A stretch of 64,000 nt of DNA. Origin: Sphingomonas brevis (lineage in GTDB: Bacteria; Pseudomonadota; Alphaproteobacteria; Sphingomonadales; Sphingomonadaceae). Location of the stretch: assembly GCF_023516505.1 (NCBI RefSeq), contig NZ_JAMGBB010000001.1, forward strand, positions 1,426,001 through 1,490,000. The letters are read 5' to 3'. Shown here in pieces: positions 32,489 through 42,017 of this stretch. Position 1 is the first letter of the stretch. Every line of letters begins with the position of its first letter. The notes under the pieces are model-generated. The model was not told where the DNA came from. It ran no database searches and saw nothing but the letters and a program-made list of their open reading frames with translations. A program made the position numbers and the translations under genes.

Positions 32489-34287
32489 GCAACGTCTGTT
32501 CCCCGGGCGAACTGCTCAGCCATCTCCGCCACTTCCAGCCACCTCAATTCCGCCGCCTCGATATCGGTGCGGTGCCGGGCGATACGCTCGGTCAGCTCGG
32601 CGAACTTGTTCGGATCGCGGCTGAACAGGTCGGGATCGTGCAACGTCAGCTCATCGGCGGCGATCGCGGCTTCCAGCCGTTCGATTTCGCCTGGCAGCCG
32701 GTCGAGGTCGCGCTGGTCCTTGTAACTTAGCTTCGACGCAGCCACCCTGGGCGCCGGCGCGGCGCCCTGAAGCTCGGCCTTGGCTTTGCCCGGCCGGCGA
32801 TGGTCGACGTAGCGCTTGCGAATCCAGTCCTCATAGCCGCCGGCGACGATGTCGACCTTGCCCGACCCGTCGAGCCCCAATGTCACGGTCACCGTCTTGT
32901 CGAGGAAGTCGCGGTCATGACTGACGATCAGCACCGTCCCCTCATAATCGGCGATCACTTCCTGCAGGAGGTCGAGCGTTTCCAGGTCAAGGTCGTTGGT
33001 CGGCTCGTCGAGCACCAGCAGGTTCGACGCCCGCGCAAACTCGCGCGCCAGCAGCAGCCGCGACCGTTCGCCGCCGGACAGCGACCCGATCGGCGCCTCG
33101 GTCAGCGACGGGTCGAACAGGAATTCCTTCAGATAGCCCTTGATGTGCTTCTTGTGGCCCCGTACCTCGATCCAGTCGCCGCCCTCGGCCAGCACGTCGC
33201 GCACCCTTTTGTCCGGAGCCATCAGCTTGCGTTGCTGGTCGATGACGATGCCGCTCAGCGTCTTGGCCTGCGACAGCGTGCCGGCGTCGGGCTTCAATTC
33301 GCCGGTCAGCAGCTTCAGGAGGGTCGTCTTGCCGGTGCCGTTTGCTCCGACCAGCCCAATCCGGTCGCCGCGCTGGATGCGCAGCGTGAAGTCGCGGATG
33401 ATCGGGCGCTCGCCGAACGCCTTTGATACTCGGTCGGCATCGATCACCGTCTTGGTTTTCACATCGTCCTTGGCGAGGCCCAGCTTGGCTCCGCCGGCCG
33501 GGCCCAGCATTGCCGCCCGCTGGGCGCGCATCTCATTGAGCTTCGCCAGCCGCCCCTGATTGCGTCGACGCCGCGCGGTCACGCCGCGCTGCAGCCAATG
33601 CAACTCCAGCGCCAGCTTTGCGTCGAGCTTCTCCGCTGCTCGCTGCTCCTCGGCATAGACGGCCTCGGTCCAGGCATCGAACCCGCCAAACCCGATTTCT
33701 GCGCGCCGCATTTGGCCGCGGTCGAGCCACAGGCAGCTCTTGGTCAGCCGTGTAAGGAAAGTGCGGTCGTGGCTGATGGCGATGAACGCGCCCTTGAACC
33801 GCTGCAGCCATTGTTCGAGCCAGTCGATCGCGCCCAGGTCGAGGTGATTGGTCGGCTCGTCGAGGAACAGTACGTCCGGCTCCTGCGCCAGCGCCCGGAC
33901 GATCGCCGCCCGTCGCCGTTCGCCGCCGCTGGCAGTCGCGACGTCGCGCGTGAGATCGATCCCGATCTGGTCCGCGATCGCCGCGGCTTCGTGCGCCGCC
34001 GGAGCGTCATCGCCCGCCAGCACCCAGTCCTCGAGCGTTGCCTGGCCGGTCATCACCGGATCCTGCTCCAGCAATACGACCTTCGTTCCGGGAACGATCT
34101 TGCGCGTCCCCTCGTCGGTCTCGATCAGCCCGGCGAGACACTTCAACAAGGTCGTCTTGCCGGCTCCGTTGCGGCCGATCAGGGCAAGCCGGTCGCGCGG
34201 ACCGATGAAAATGTCGAGATTGCGGAACAGCCAGCCTTCGCCCTGGATCAGTCCGAGATTCTCATAGGATAAAATTGGGGGTGCCAT
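32485..34287 (-). CDS. uup: ABC-F ATPase, Uup-like
   Basis: A 600-residue protein with two ABC domains and no membrane part. The first has GRNGAGKTTLLK, ASGGERRRAA and DEPTNHLDLG; the second GANGTGKTTLLK, SLSGGERSRLLLA and DEPTNDLDLE. The linker between them and the C-terminal coiled coil (about 515-600, DRLPGEIERLEAAIAADELT) match Uup, which acts on ribosomes or branched DNA. ABC-F factors rescue or tune translation. It is convergent with the preceding gene and overlaps its stop by 4 bp. Confidence 0.9.
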   Translation of the reverse strand: MAPPILSYENLGLIQGEGWLFRNLDIFIGPRDRLALIGRNGAGKTTLLKCLAGLIETDEGTRKIVPGTKVVLLEQDPVMTGQATLEDWVLAGDDAPAAHEAAAIADQIGIDLTRDVATASGGERRRAAIVRALAQEPDVLFLDEPTNHLDLGAIDWLEQWLQRFKGAFIAISHDRTFLTRLTKSCLWLDRGQMRRAEIGFGGFDAWTEAVYAEEQRAAEKLDAKLALELHWLQRGVTARRRRNQGRLAKLNEMRAQRAAMLGPAGGAKLGLAKDDVKTKTVIDADRVSKAFGERPIIRDFTLRIQRGDRIGLVGANGTGKTTLLKLLTGELKPDAGTLSQAKTLSGIVIDQQRKLMAPDKRVRDVLAEGGDWIEVRGHKKHIKGYLKEFLFDPSLTEAPIGSLSGGERSRLLLAREFARASNLLVLDEPTNDLDLETLDLLQEVIADYEGTVLIVSHDRDFLDKTVTVTLGLDGSGKVDIVAGGYEDWIRKRYVDHRRPGKAKAELQGAAPAPRVAASKLSYKDQRDLDRLPGEIERLEAAIAADELTLHDPDLFSRDPNKFAELTERIARHRTDIEAAELRWLEVAEMAEQFARGTDVA

Positions 34288-34408
34288 CGCGGCGCCACCT
34301 AGCTTAGGTTGCCCGTGCCGTCACGTGGGGACATGAACGGCAAGCAACGGGGGCATTCATAGCTTGTTCAATGGATTAGCTATAGTCAGGCCGGCGAGAG
34401 TATAGCCA

Positions 34409-34777
34409 ATGAGCCTGTATCGTACCTTTGTCCTTTCGCTTTGCGCCGCCACCGTAGCGGTCGCCACGCCTGCGTTCGCCCGCAAGAATGACGGCCAACC
34501 GGCGGTCGCCACGCGACCGACGACCGGCACTCCGCATCTCGCCTGGCTCGACCGGCCGCGCGACCAGGATCGCGCATTCCGCGACAAGCAGCAGGGCCGG
34601 TCGATGGCGCTGCCGCAGATCGAGCGCAAAGTCCTGCCCCGGATGGGCGGCGCCGATTACCTCGGCCCCGAGATTCGGGGGCAGAATCTGCGGATGAAGT
34701 TCATGGACAATGGCCGGGTTATCTGGGTCGATGTCGATCCCCGCACCGGCCAGATCGTCGGCAAGTCCGGCGACTAA
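34409..34777 (+). CDS. Small exported protein of unknown function
   Basis: A 122-residue protein with a signal peptide (MSLYRTFVLSLCAATVAVATPAFA). The mature part ends MDNGRVIWVDVDPRTGQIVGKSGD, which resembles the end of a PepSY-like domain. A periplasmic location is likely; no function is known. A short inverted repeat, GCTATA (34379-34384) and TATAGC (34401-34406), lies directly before the ATG. Its stop overlaps that of the convergent DedA gene by 4 bp. Confidence 0.6.
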   Translation: MSLYRTFVLSLCAATVAVATPAFARKNDGQPAVATRPTTGTPHLAWLDRPRDQDRAFRDKQQGRSMALPQIERKVLPRMGGADYLGPEIRGQNLRMKFMDNGRVIWVDVDPRTGQIVGKSGD

Positions 34778-35370
34778 TCCTTTTTCCAGCCGATCAATCG
34801 AATCAGATAGGTCGCGACCACGATCGTCAGAACGATTGTCGCAATCGGGCTGAGATAATCCCGGACCTGGTCATATTGCGCGCGCAACACATAGCCTGCG
34901 GTCACCAACAGGCCGCTCCACATAATGTCACCGATCAGCGTGAACAGGATGAACCGGCGAAGGTTCATGTCGAACACGCCGGCCGGCACCGAAATGAAGG
35001 TCCTGACGATCGGCACGACGCGGGCGAACATCACCGCCGGCGCGCCGTGGCGATCGAACCAGCGGTCGGCGCGGTCGATTTGCGCGGGGGTTAGCGTAAT
35101 CCAGTGGCCATGGCGGGCAGCGAAGGACTTGAGCCGCTCCACCCCGACCATCCGACCGATGTAAAACCAGACGATCGCCCCGATTGTCGAACCGGTCGCT
35201 CCGGCCAGCACTACCGCCAACGGGTGAAACCGGCCGGACGACGCCTCGAACCCGGCCAGCGGCATCACCAGCCAGGACGGAATTGGGGGAAACACGCTTT
35301 CCAGGAACATGATGAAAGCGATTCCGGCATAGCCCGCCTGGTTGATCAGGTTGGTGATCCATTCGAACAT
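34774..35370 (-). CDS. DedA-family membrane protein
   Basis: A 198-residue DedA/SNARE-associated inner-membrane protein, a family that flips lipid carriers such as undecaprenyl phosphate. It has FIMFLESVFPPIPSWLVMPL at the start, the re-entrant motif ATGSTIGAIVWFYIGRMVG, and FARVVPIVRTFISVPAGVFDM. ATG 35370 starts directly at MFEWITNLI; an open frame to 35520 upstream has no family match. It is divergent from the two-component system at 35489. Confidence 0.9.
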   Translation of the reverse strand: MFEWITNLINQAGYAGIAFIMFLESVFPPIPSWLVMPLAGFEASSGRFHPLAVVLAGATGSTIGAIVWFYIGRMVGVERLKSFAARHGHWITLTPAQIDRADRWFDRHGAPAVMFARVVPIVRTFISVPAGVFDMNLRRFILFTLIGDIMWSGLLVTAGYVLRAQYDQVRDYLSPIATIVLTIVVATYLIRLIGWKKD

Positions 35371-35488
35371 CGCGCCGCGTCTCTCCGCAATTTCAATAAC
35401 CGCTTGCCCGTTCCTTTCGTTGCGGCCAAGCAACCGTTCAGCTTCGCGCGTGTTTGTGACTGCGAACGGATTTTCGAAGGATGAACGA

Positions 35489-36154
35489 ATGCGCGTGTTG
35501 ATCGTCGAGGACGAACCCAATCTGGGCCGCCAGCTGCGCTCGACGCTGGAAGGTGCCGGCTATGCTGTCGATCTCGCTACCGACGGCGAGGATGGTCACT
35601 ATCTTGGCTCGACCGAAACCTATGACGCCGTGGTGCTCGACCTCGGACTGCCCGAAATCGACGGGCTGACCGTACTCGACCGCTGGCGGAAGGAAGGCCG
35701 CAAGATGCCGGTGCTCGTGCTAACCGCTCGCGACAGCTGGTCGGACAAGGTCGCCGGGCTCGATGCCGGAGCCGACGACTATCTCGCCAAGCCGTTCCAG
35801 ACCGAGGAACTGATCGCCCGCCTTCGCGCCTTGATCCGCCGCGCCGCCGGGGTCGCCAGTTCGGAGCTGATCGCCGGCGACATTCGTCTCGATACCCGTT
35901 CGGGCAAGGTCACCAAGGCCGGCGAACCGGTCAAACTTACCGCCCAGGAATATAAGCTGCTCAGCTACCTGATGCACCACAAGGGCAAGGTGGTTAGCCG
36001 GACCGAGCTGATCGAGCATATTTACGACCAGGATTTCGACCGTGATTCCAACACCATCGAGGTATTCGTAACGCGAATCCGCAAAAAGCTGGGCGCCGAC
36101 GTCATCACCACTATCCGTGGCCTCGGTTACAGCCTTGAGGATAGCCCCGCTTGA
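35489..36154 (+). CDS. OmpR-family response regulator, PhoP-like
   Basis: A 221-residue regulator. The receiver starts MRVLIVEDEPNLGRQL, with the phospho-acceptor D in AVVLDLGLPEIDG and K in LAKPFQTEEL. The winged helix has KLTAQEYKLLSYLMHHKGKVVSRTEL and TTIRGLGYSLE. The pattern is close to PhoP. ATG 35489 follows GAAGG; the frame extends to 35342 over the DedA promoter and is not used. The kinase partner starts 211 bp later, an unusually wide gap. Confidence 0.9.
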   Translation: MRVLIVEDEPNLGRQLRSTLEGAGYAVDLATDGEDGHYLGSTETYDAVVLDLGLPEIDGLTVLDRWRKEGRKMPVLVLTARDSWSDKVAGLDAGADDYLAKPFQTEELIARLRALIRRAAGVASSELIAGDIRLDTRSGKVTKAGEPVKLTAQEYKLLSYLMHHKGKVVSRTELIEHIYDQDFDRDSNTIEVFVTRIRKKLGADVITTIRGLGYSLEDSPA

Positions 36155-36365
36155 ACGATGCCGCGCAAGCGGATGAAGCGGTGAAGTTGGGGGCCAGACC
36201 AGCTACCAGCGAGCCTGTGATGGTTACCGAAAAGCGGCCTGAGAGAGAGCGAGTGAAGACGGATAGTGGGGCCTATCCGGCAAGCGAGCGAGCGTGTCAG
36301 GGCGCTTTTGCGTTCCACCCTTCGGGCATGGCCCTGCATCCGGCCGGAGACATGTCACAGGCGCG

Positions 36366-37742
36366 ATGGTAGCTAGTCTGACCCCCCGAGAGCGCCGCGG
36401 AGGGTCGCTGACCCGGCGCATGATCGTCGTGTCGGCGGTGTGGATCGGCGTCCTGTTGCTGATCGGCGGGTTCGCGCTCGACCGGGTCCTGTCACGGCAG
36501 ATTGTCGACAATTTCGACGCCCAATTGGAGCGCGTCCTGAAATCGATGATCGGCGCCTCGGAAATCGGACCGGACGGAGAGGTGCGGTTCAGCCGGCCGC
36601 CGGCCGACCAGCGCTTCCTCGAGCCCTATTCAGGGGTTTATTTCCAGATCAGTGGCGCCGGCCAGGAAACCTTCCCGTCGCGTTCGCTATGGGACCGGCG
36701 ATTGCAGGTCGATACGGGCCACAACGATGTCGAGTTGCACATGCGCGACAGCATGGAGTTTGCCGACGAGCCGCTGCGCATCCTGGAACGGGACGTGATC
36801 CTGCCCGGCAGCAACGTGCGCTGGCGTTTCCAGGTGGCCCAGTCGCGCCAGGCGATCGACAGCCAGATAAAGGAGCTGCGCTCAACCCTGATCGCCAGTT
36901 TCGCGGGGCTCGGGCTGGGCTTGCTGGCCCTGGCCGCTCTCCAGGCGATCTACGGATTATGGCCGCTGCGCCGGGTTAGGCGGGAAGTGGCGGCGATCCG
37001 CGGCGGCATCCAGACCCGGATCGCGGAGGGCTTCCCACGCGAAGTCGAGCCGCTGGTCGACGAAATCAACGAGCTGCTCGCCCATAGCGAGGCGCAAGCC
37101 GAGGAAGCCCGCCGTCACGCCGGCAACCTTGCCCACGCTTTGAAGACACCCCTGACCGTGATCACCAATGCGGCCACTGCCCATGCCGGGGACCTCGACA
37201 ATACGGTGATCCGCGAAGCCGCGGCGATGCGGCGGCAGGTCGACCACCACCTTGCCCGGGCGCGGGCAATCGGCCGCAGGGCCTCGACCCAGGCCCGCGT
37301 CACCGTCTGGGAAAGCGCGCAGGCGGTCGAGCGTGCGGTGTCGACCCTCTACGCCAAGGTCACCATCGATATCGCGGGCGACAGGCACGCGCAGGTACGG
37401 GTCGAGCGACAGGATCTCGACGAAATGCTCGGCAACCTGGTCGAAAATGCCGCCAAATATGGCAACGGCCGGGTGTTTGTGACGGTCGATCCGCCAGCCA
37501 GCGGCCTGGTCGCCATTCAGATCGAAGATGACGGGCCAGGCATTCCCGAAGCCCAGCGCGCCGAGCTGTTCACGCGCGGTACGCGGCTCGACACGACCGG
37601 CAAGCCCGGGACAGGACTTGGCCTCGCCATCGTCCGCGACGTCGCCGAGATTTACGGCGGCAAGGTCTCGCTCGCCGAGAGTGAGGATTTGGGCGGGTTG
37701 ATGGTAACTTTGTCGCTTCCCGAGGCGCCGCAACTCACCTGA
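36366..37742 (+). CDS. Sensor histidine kinase, PhoQ-like
   Basis: A 458-residue kinase with membrane segments at about 19-38 and 177-197 and a periplasmic domain of about 140 residues between. The phospho-acceptor is H257 in NLAHALKTPLTVI; the HALKTPL form resembles that of PhoQ. The ATPase domain shows NLVENAAKYGNG, DDGPGIPE and TGLGLAIVRDV. It should pair with the regulator at 35489. ATG 36366 is used; an earlier ATG at 36294 gives a non-membrane extension. Envelope-stress or cation sensing is inferred. Confidence 0.88.
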   Translation: MVASLTPRERRGGSLTRRMIVVSAVWIGVLLLIGGFALDRVLSRQIVDNFDAQLERVLKSMIGASEIGPDGEVRFSRPPADQRFLEPYSGVYFQISGAGQETFPSRSLWDRRLQVDTGHNDVELHMRDSMEFADEPLRILERDVILPGSNVRWRFQVAQSRQAIDSQIKELRSTLIASFAGLGLGLLALAALQAIYGLWPLRRVRREVAAIRGGIQTRIAEGFPREVEPLVDEINELLAHSEAQAEEARRHAGNLAHALKTPLTVITNAATAHAGDLDNTVIREAAAMRRQVDHHLARARAIGRRASTQARVTVWESAQAVERAVSTLYAKVTIDIAGDRHAQVRVERQDLDEMLGNLVENAAKYGNGRVFVTVDPPASGLVAIQIEDDGPGIPEAQRAELFTRGTRLDTTGKPGTGLGLAIVRDVAEIYGGKVSLAESEDLGGLMVTLSLPEAPQLT

Positions 37743-37825
37743 TTTCGTCGATTGGTCGAAAGGGGCTTGGCAGTGCCGCCGCCGCGGCTAGCGTGCGCGC
37801 CAATTGATCAGGATAAGGGCCTGCC

Positions 37826-39853
37826 ATGAAACGGAATTTGCTCCTGCTTGCCGCGGCGTCGGCGCTCGTTATCGCTCCGGCACTGGCCGCCCAGGGGAAG
37901 CCGGCCTTTGCCCCCTGGGGGGTCGACCTTTCGGCCATGGACAATGGCGTGAAGCCGGGCGACGACTTCTTCGACTACGTCAACGGCGCCTGGGCCAAGC
38001 GAACCGAGATCGCGCCCGACCGGACCTTCGTCGGCATTGATTCCGTGCTTAATGATCAGCTCGACAAGGACGTCCGCTCAATCGTCGAGGACATGGCCAA
38101 AAATCCCACCCAGTCAGGACGGATCGGCCAGCAGGTCGGCGATTTCTACGCCAGCTGGATGGATGAAGCGGCGATCGCAGCCAAGGGCACTGCGCCATTG
38201 AAACCCTATCTCGACCGCATCGCCGCGGTGAAGGACAAGGGCGAGCTGCTCGATCTGTTCGCCACCGTCGGATATGAATCCCCGGTCGGCGTCGCCATCT
38301 ACCCGGATCTAGCCACCCCGACCCAATATGCGGTCTATGCCGGCCAGGGCGGGCTCGGCATGCCCAATCGCGATTATTACCTGCTCCAGGGCGCCAAATA
38401 TGACGCCTATCGGGCCGCCTATCGCGCCTATGTGACCAAGATCCAGGAGCTGGCCGGCATGACCGATGCGGCGGCGAAGGCCGACCGGATCGTCGCGCTC
38501 GAAACCGCCATCGCCAAGGTCCACTGGACCCCCGAGCAAAGCCGCGACATCGACAAAATCTACAACCCGATGGACCGCGCCAAGCTCAAAGCCTTCGCGC
38601 CGCAGCTCGATTGGGACCGCGCCCTGGCCAAGTCCGGGCTTGGCGACGTCAAATCGGTGGTCGTGACCGAGACCAGCGCGGTCCAGGAGATCGGCAAGCT
38701 GGTCGACAGCGTCCCGCTGTCAACCTGGAAGGACTATCTGGCCTATCACTTCGTGAGCGACCACGCCGCCTATTTGCCCAAGGCGATCGACGACGCCAGC
38801 TTCGACTTCTTCTCCAAGACGTTGCGCGATGTGCCGACGCAGCGCGATCGCTGGAAGCGCGGTGTAAGCCTGGTTAACGGCGCGCTCGGCGAAGCAGTCG
38901 GCCAGATCTATGTCGAGCGTCATTATCCGGCCGAAAGCGACCGCCAGATGGGCGAGTTGATCGCCAATATCCGCGCCGCGCTTCAGGAGAAGATCGAAAC
39001 CAACAGCTGGATGGACGAGCCGACCAAGAAGGAAGCGGTGGCCAAGCTTGCCGCGTTCGATCCGCGCACCGGCCATCCTGCCAAATATATCGACTATTCG
39101 AGCCTGAAGGTCGATCGATCCGACCTGCTCGGCAACGTCATGCGTTCGAACCAGTTCGATTGGGACCTGCTGCTGACGCGGATGAAGAAGCCGGTCGACC
39201 GTACGTTGTGGGACATGACCCCCCAGACCAACAACGCCTATTACGACCCGACCCAGAACCAGATCACATTCCCGGCGGCGATCCTCCAGCCGCCCTATTT
39301 CGACCCTAATGCCGACCCCGCCTCCAATTACGGCAGCATCGGCGCGACCATCGGCCATGAGATCGGCCATGGCTTCGACGACCAGGGCCGCAAGTTCGAC
39401 GGCACCGGCAAGCTGCGCGACTGGTGGACGGCGGCGACCGCCCAGAAATATGACGCTCACGCCGCGGCGCTGGTGAAGCAATATGACAGCTACGAGCCGG
39501 TTCCGGGCGTGCACATCAAGGGCCAGCTGACGCTTGGCGAGAATCTCGGCGATCTTGGCGGACTGGAAGTCGCCTATGCGGCCTACCGCCGCTACGTCGC
39601 CCAACATGGCGAGCCGCCAGTGATCGGCGGCCTGACCGGCGACCAGCGCTTTTTCATCGCGTTCGGCTATAGTTGGCAGACCAAGCAACGCGAAGGAGCA
39701 TTGCGCGCGCAGCTGCTGACCAACGAGCATTCGCCGGCCAAGTATCGGGTGAACGGCGTCGTCCGCAACGTCGACGCCTGGTACAAGGCGTTCAACGTCA
39801 AGCCGGGCGATAAGCTCTACCTGCCGCCCGAACAGAGAGTGCACGTCTGGTAG
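37826..39853 (+). CDS. M13-family metallopeptidase (neprilysin/PepO-like)
   Basis: A 675-residue exported zinc endopeptidase with a signal peptide (MKRNLLLLAAASALVIAPALA). The zinc site is H511-E512-H515 in GHEIGHGFDDQG. The third ligand motif ENLGDLGGLEVAY and the substrate-binding NNAYYDPTQNQITFPAAILQ are also present. The start of the mature protein has the M13 pattern (VKPGDDFFDYVNGAW). It acts on oligopeptides in the periplasm. Single-gene unit; ispB starts 38 bp after it. Confidence 0.93.
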   Translation: MKRNLLLLAAASALVIAPALAAQGKPAFAPWGVDLSAMDNGVKPGDDFFDYVNGAWAKRTEIAPDRTFVGIDSVLNDQLDKDVRSIVEDMAKNPTQSGRIGQQVGDFYASWMDEAAIAAKGTAPLKPYLDRIAAVKDKGELLDLFATVGYESPVGVAIYPDLATPTQYAVYAGQGGLGMPNRDYYLLQGAKYDAYRAAYRAYVTKIQELAGMTDAAAKADRIVALETAIAKVHWTPEQSRDIDKIYNPMDRAKLKAFAPQLDWDRALAKSGLGDVKSVVVTETSAVQEIGKLVDSVPLSTWKDYLAYHFVSDHAAYLPKAIDDASFDFFSKTLRDVPTQRDRWKRGVSLVNGALGEAVGQIYVERHYPAESDRQMGELIANIRAALQEKIETNSWMDEPTKKEAVAKLAAFDPRTGHPAKYIDYSSLKVDRSDLLGNVMRSNQFDWDLLLTRMKKPVDRTLWDMTPQTNNAYYDPTQNQITFPAAILQPPYFDPNADPASNYGSIGATIGHEIGHGFDDQGRKFDGTGKLRDWWTAATAQKYDAHAAALVKQYDSYEPVPGVHIKGQLTLGENLGDLGGLEVAYAAYRRYVAQHGEPPVIGGLTGDQRFFIAFGYSWQTKQREGALRAQLLTNEHSPAKYRVNGVVRNVDAWYKAFNVKPGDKLYLPPEQRVHVW

Positions 39854-39891
39854 GCTAGAAAAACGGCCGCTCAGCGGCTAGGTCGGCGACC

Positions 39892-40905
39892 GTGACTGCC
39901 TCCGTCCACAGCCTCAGCGACAAGCGCGCGCCGTCGCTCGATCCGATGATCGCGCTGACCGCGGCCGACATGAACGCGGTCAATTCGGTGATCCTCGATC
40001 GGATGCAGTCGAAGGTCGCATTGATCCCCGAGCTCGCCGGCCACCTCATCGCCGGCGGCGGCAAGCGCATGCGGCCGATGCTGACCTTGGCCAGCGCTGC
40101 ACTGCTCGACTATACCGGAGCGCGCCACCACAAGCTGGCCGCCGCGGTCGAATTCATCCATACGGCGACCCTGCTGCACGACGATGTGGTCGACGGATCG
40201 GGCCTGCGGCGCGGCAAGCGAACCGCCAACATCATCTGGGGCAATCCGGCGAGCGTGCTGGTCGGCGATTTCCTGTTCAGCCGAGCGTTCGAGCTGATGG
40301 TCGAGGACGGCAGCCTCAAGGTGCTGCGAATCCTGAGCCATGCCTCCGCGGTAATCGCCGAGGGCGAGGTCGACCAGCTGACCGCGCAACGCCAGGTCGA
40401 GACCAGCGAAGAACATTATCTCCACATCATCAATGCCAAGACCGCGGCGCTGTTCGCCGCCGCCTGCCGGATCGCGCCAGTCGTCGCCGAGGCCGGCGAG
40501 GAGGCGGAAGAAGCGCTGGAATCCTATGGCCGTTACCTTGGCGTCGCGTTCCAGCTGGTCGATGATGCGATCGACTATTCGTCAGACGAAGCGACCATGG
40601 GCAAGGGCCAGGGCGACGATTTCCGCGACGGCAAGGTGACCCTGCCGGTGATTCTCGCCTATGCGCGAGGAACCGCGGAAAACCGCGCTTTCTGGAAGGC
40701 GGCGATGCAGGGCGACAGGATTTCCGATGCCGACCTCGCGCATGCCACGGGGCTGATTCAGGAAACCGGCGCGCTGTCCGACACGTTGGAACGGGCGCGG
40801 CACTATGGCCGCCGGGCGATCGACTCCCTGGCGCCGTTCCCCGCGGGCCGGGCCAAGGCGGCGCTGGTCGAGGCGGTGGAGTTCGCCGTAGCCCGCGCCT
40901 ACTAG
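39892..40905 (+). CDS. ispB: Polyprenyl diphosphate synthase (octaprenyl type)
   Basis: A 337-residue trans-prenyltransferase that makes the ubiquinone side chain. The first aspartate motif is D97-D98-V-V-D101 (LLHDDVVD), the second D224-D225-A-I-D228 (LVDDAIDYS). GGGKRMRPML is the conserved IPP-binding patch. Chain length (C40 or C50) cannot be read directly. GTG 39892 gives the family N-terminus; there is no ATG nearby. Confidence 0.92.
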   Translation: MTASVHSLSDKRAPSLDPMIALTAADMNAVNSVILDRMQSKVALIPELAGHLIAGGGKRMRPMLTLASAALLDYTGARHHKLAAAVEFIHTATLLHDDVVDGSGLRRGKRTANIIWGNPASVLVGDFLFSRAFELMVEDGSLKVLRILSHASAVIAEGEVDQLTAQRQVETSEEHYLHIINAKTAALFAAACRIAPVVAEAGEEAEEALESYGRYLGVAFQLVDDAIDYSSDEATMGKGQGDDFRDGKVTLPVILAYARGTAENRAFWKAAMQGDRISDADLAHATGLIQETGALSDTLERARHYGRRAIDSLAPFPAGRAKAALVEAVEFAVARAY

Positions 40906-40946
40906 TTCGAGGCGGCGGGACGTCGCCGCATCAAAGGAGGCGCTTG

Positions 40947-41927
40947 ATGAAGCTGGCAATGATCGGGCTCGGCCGAATGGGCGGCAACATGGCGCATCGG
41001 CTGGTCCAGCATGGCCACGAAGTGGTCGCGTATGATCGCGACCTGGCCGCCGTGGCGGAAGCGGCCAAAAATGGTGCGACCGGCGTTTCCAGCCTTACCG
41101 AGCTTCCCGCCCAGCTGCCCTCCCCCGCCATCTACTGGATCATGCTTCCGGCCGGCGAAATTACCGAGAATGTGATGCGCGAAGTGGGCGAGCTGGCTCG
41201 CCCCGGCGACATCATTGTCGACGGCGGCAACAGCTTCTGGAAGCATGATCTTGCGCGCGCTGCCTGGTTGAAGGAGCGCGGCCTCATCTTGATCGACGTC
41301 GGCGTGTCGGGCGGCGTCTGGGGGCTGGATCGCGGATATTGCATGATGATCGGCGGCGACGATGCCGCGGTGAAGCATATCGATCCGATCCTTCAGGCGC
41401 TTGCCCCCGGGCTTGGCGACATCCCGCGGACCAAGCGCCCCAGCACGGAAAGCGCCTGGCAGGCGGAGATGGGCTATGTCCACTGCGGGCCGGCGGGCTC
41501 CGGCCATTTCGTCAAGATGGTTCACAACGGCATCGAATATGGAATGATGCAGGCCTATGCCGAGGGATTCGATATTTTGAAGCAGCGGGGCAAGGATGAC
41601 TTGCCTGACAATATGCGGTTCGATTTGAACCTGTCCGACATCAGCGAAGTCTGGCGCCGCGGTAGCGTCATTTCCTCATGGTTGCTCGACCTCATCGCAA
41701 TCGCGCTCGCCAACGACCAGTCGCTGTCGAAATATAGTGGCCGAGTCGCCGATTCCGGCGAGGGCCGCTGGACCATCGATGCCGCGATCGAGGAGGCCGT
41801 GCCGGTGGACGTCCTTGCCGCCGCCCTGTTCGCGCGGTTCCGCAGCCGGGTTGAATTCAGCTACGCCGACCAGCTGCTGTCGGCGATGCGCCATGGCTTC
41901 GGGGGCCATGTCGAGATGCCGCAATAG
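40947..41927 (+). CDS. gnd: 6-phosphogluconate dehydrogenase, decarboxylating (short form)
   Basis: A 326-residue enzyme of the short, probably NAD-dependent branch; the classical form has about 470 residues. It oxidises and decarboxylates 6-phosphogluconate to ribulose 5-phosphate. Signatures: the cofactor loop GLGRMGGNM (7-15), DVGVSGGVWGL, HFVKMVHNGIEYGMMQ and RWTIDAA. AAAGGAGG precedes ATG 40947; a TTG at 40944 is less likely. It lies on the same strand 41 bp after ispB. Confidence 0.9.
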   Translation: MKLAMIGLGRMGGNMAHRLVQHGHEVVAYDRDLAAVAEAAKNGATGVSSLTELPAQLPSPAIYWIMLPAGEITENVMREVGELARPGDIIVDGGNSFWKHDLARAAWLKERGLILIDVGVSGGVWGLDRGYCMMIGGDDAAVKHIDPILQALAPGLGDIPRTKRPSTESAWQAEMGYVHCGPAGSGHFVKMVHNGIEYGMMQAYAEGFDILKQRGKDDLPDNMRFDLNLSDISEVWRRGSVISSWLLDLIAIALANDQSLSKYSGRVADSGEGRWTIDAAIEEAVPVDVLAAALFARFRSRVEFSYADQLLSAMRHGFGGHVEMPQ

Positions 41928-42017
41928 CAGGCTCAAGTTCTCAGGGATTCACTTGAGACCTACTCTTGCGCAATTCACATAGGTTCGCGCTTTCAGAATC
42001 AATCCGCGAGCGAGGCC

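Noticed and set aside
36151-36372. 73-codon frame between the PhoP-like and PhoQ-like genes
   Set aside because: TTG start, no family, unlikely composition and overlap with the kinase start; conservation would be needed to accept it.
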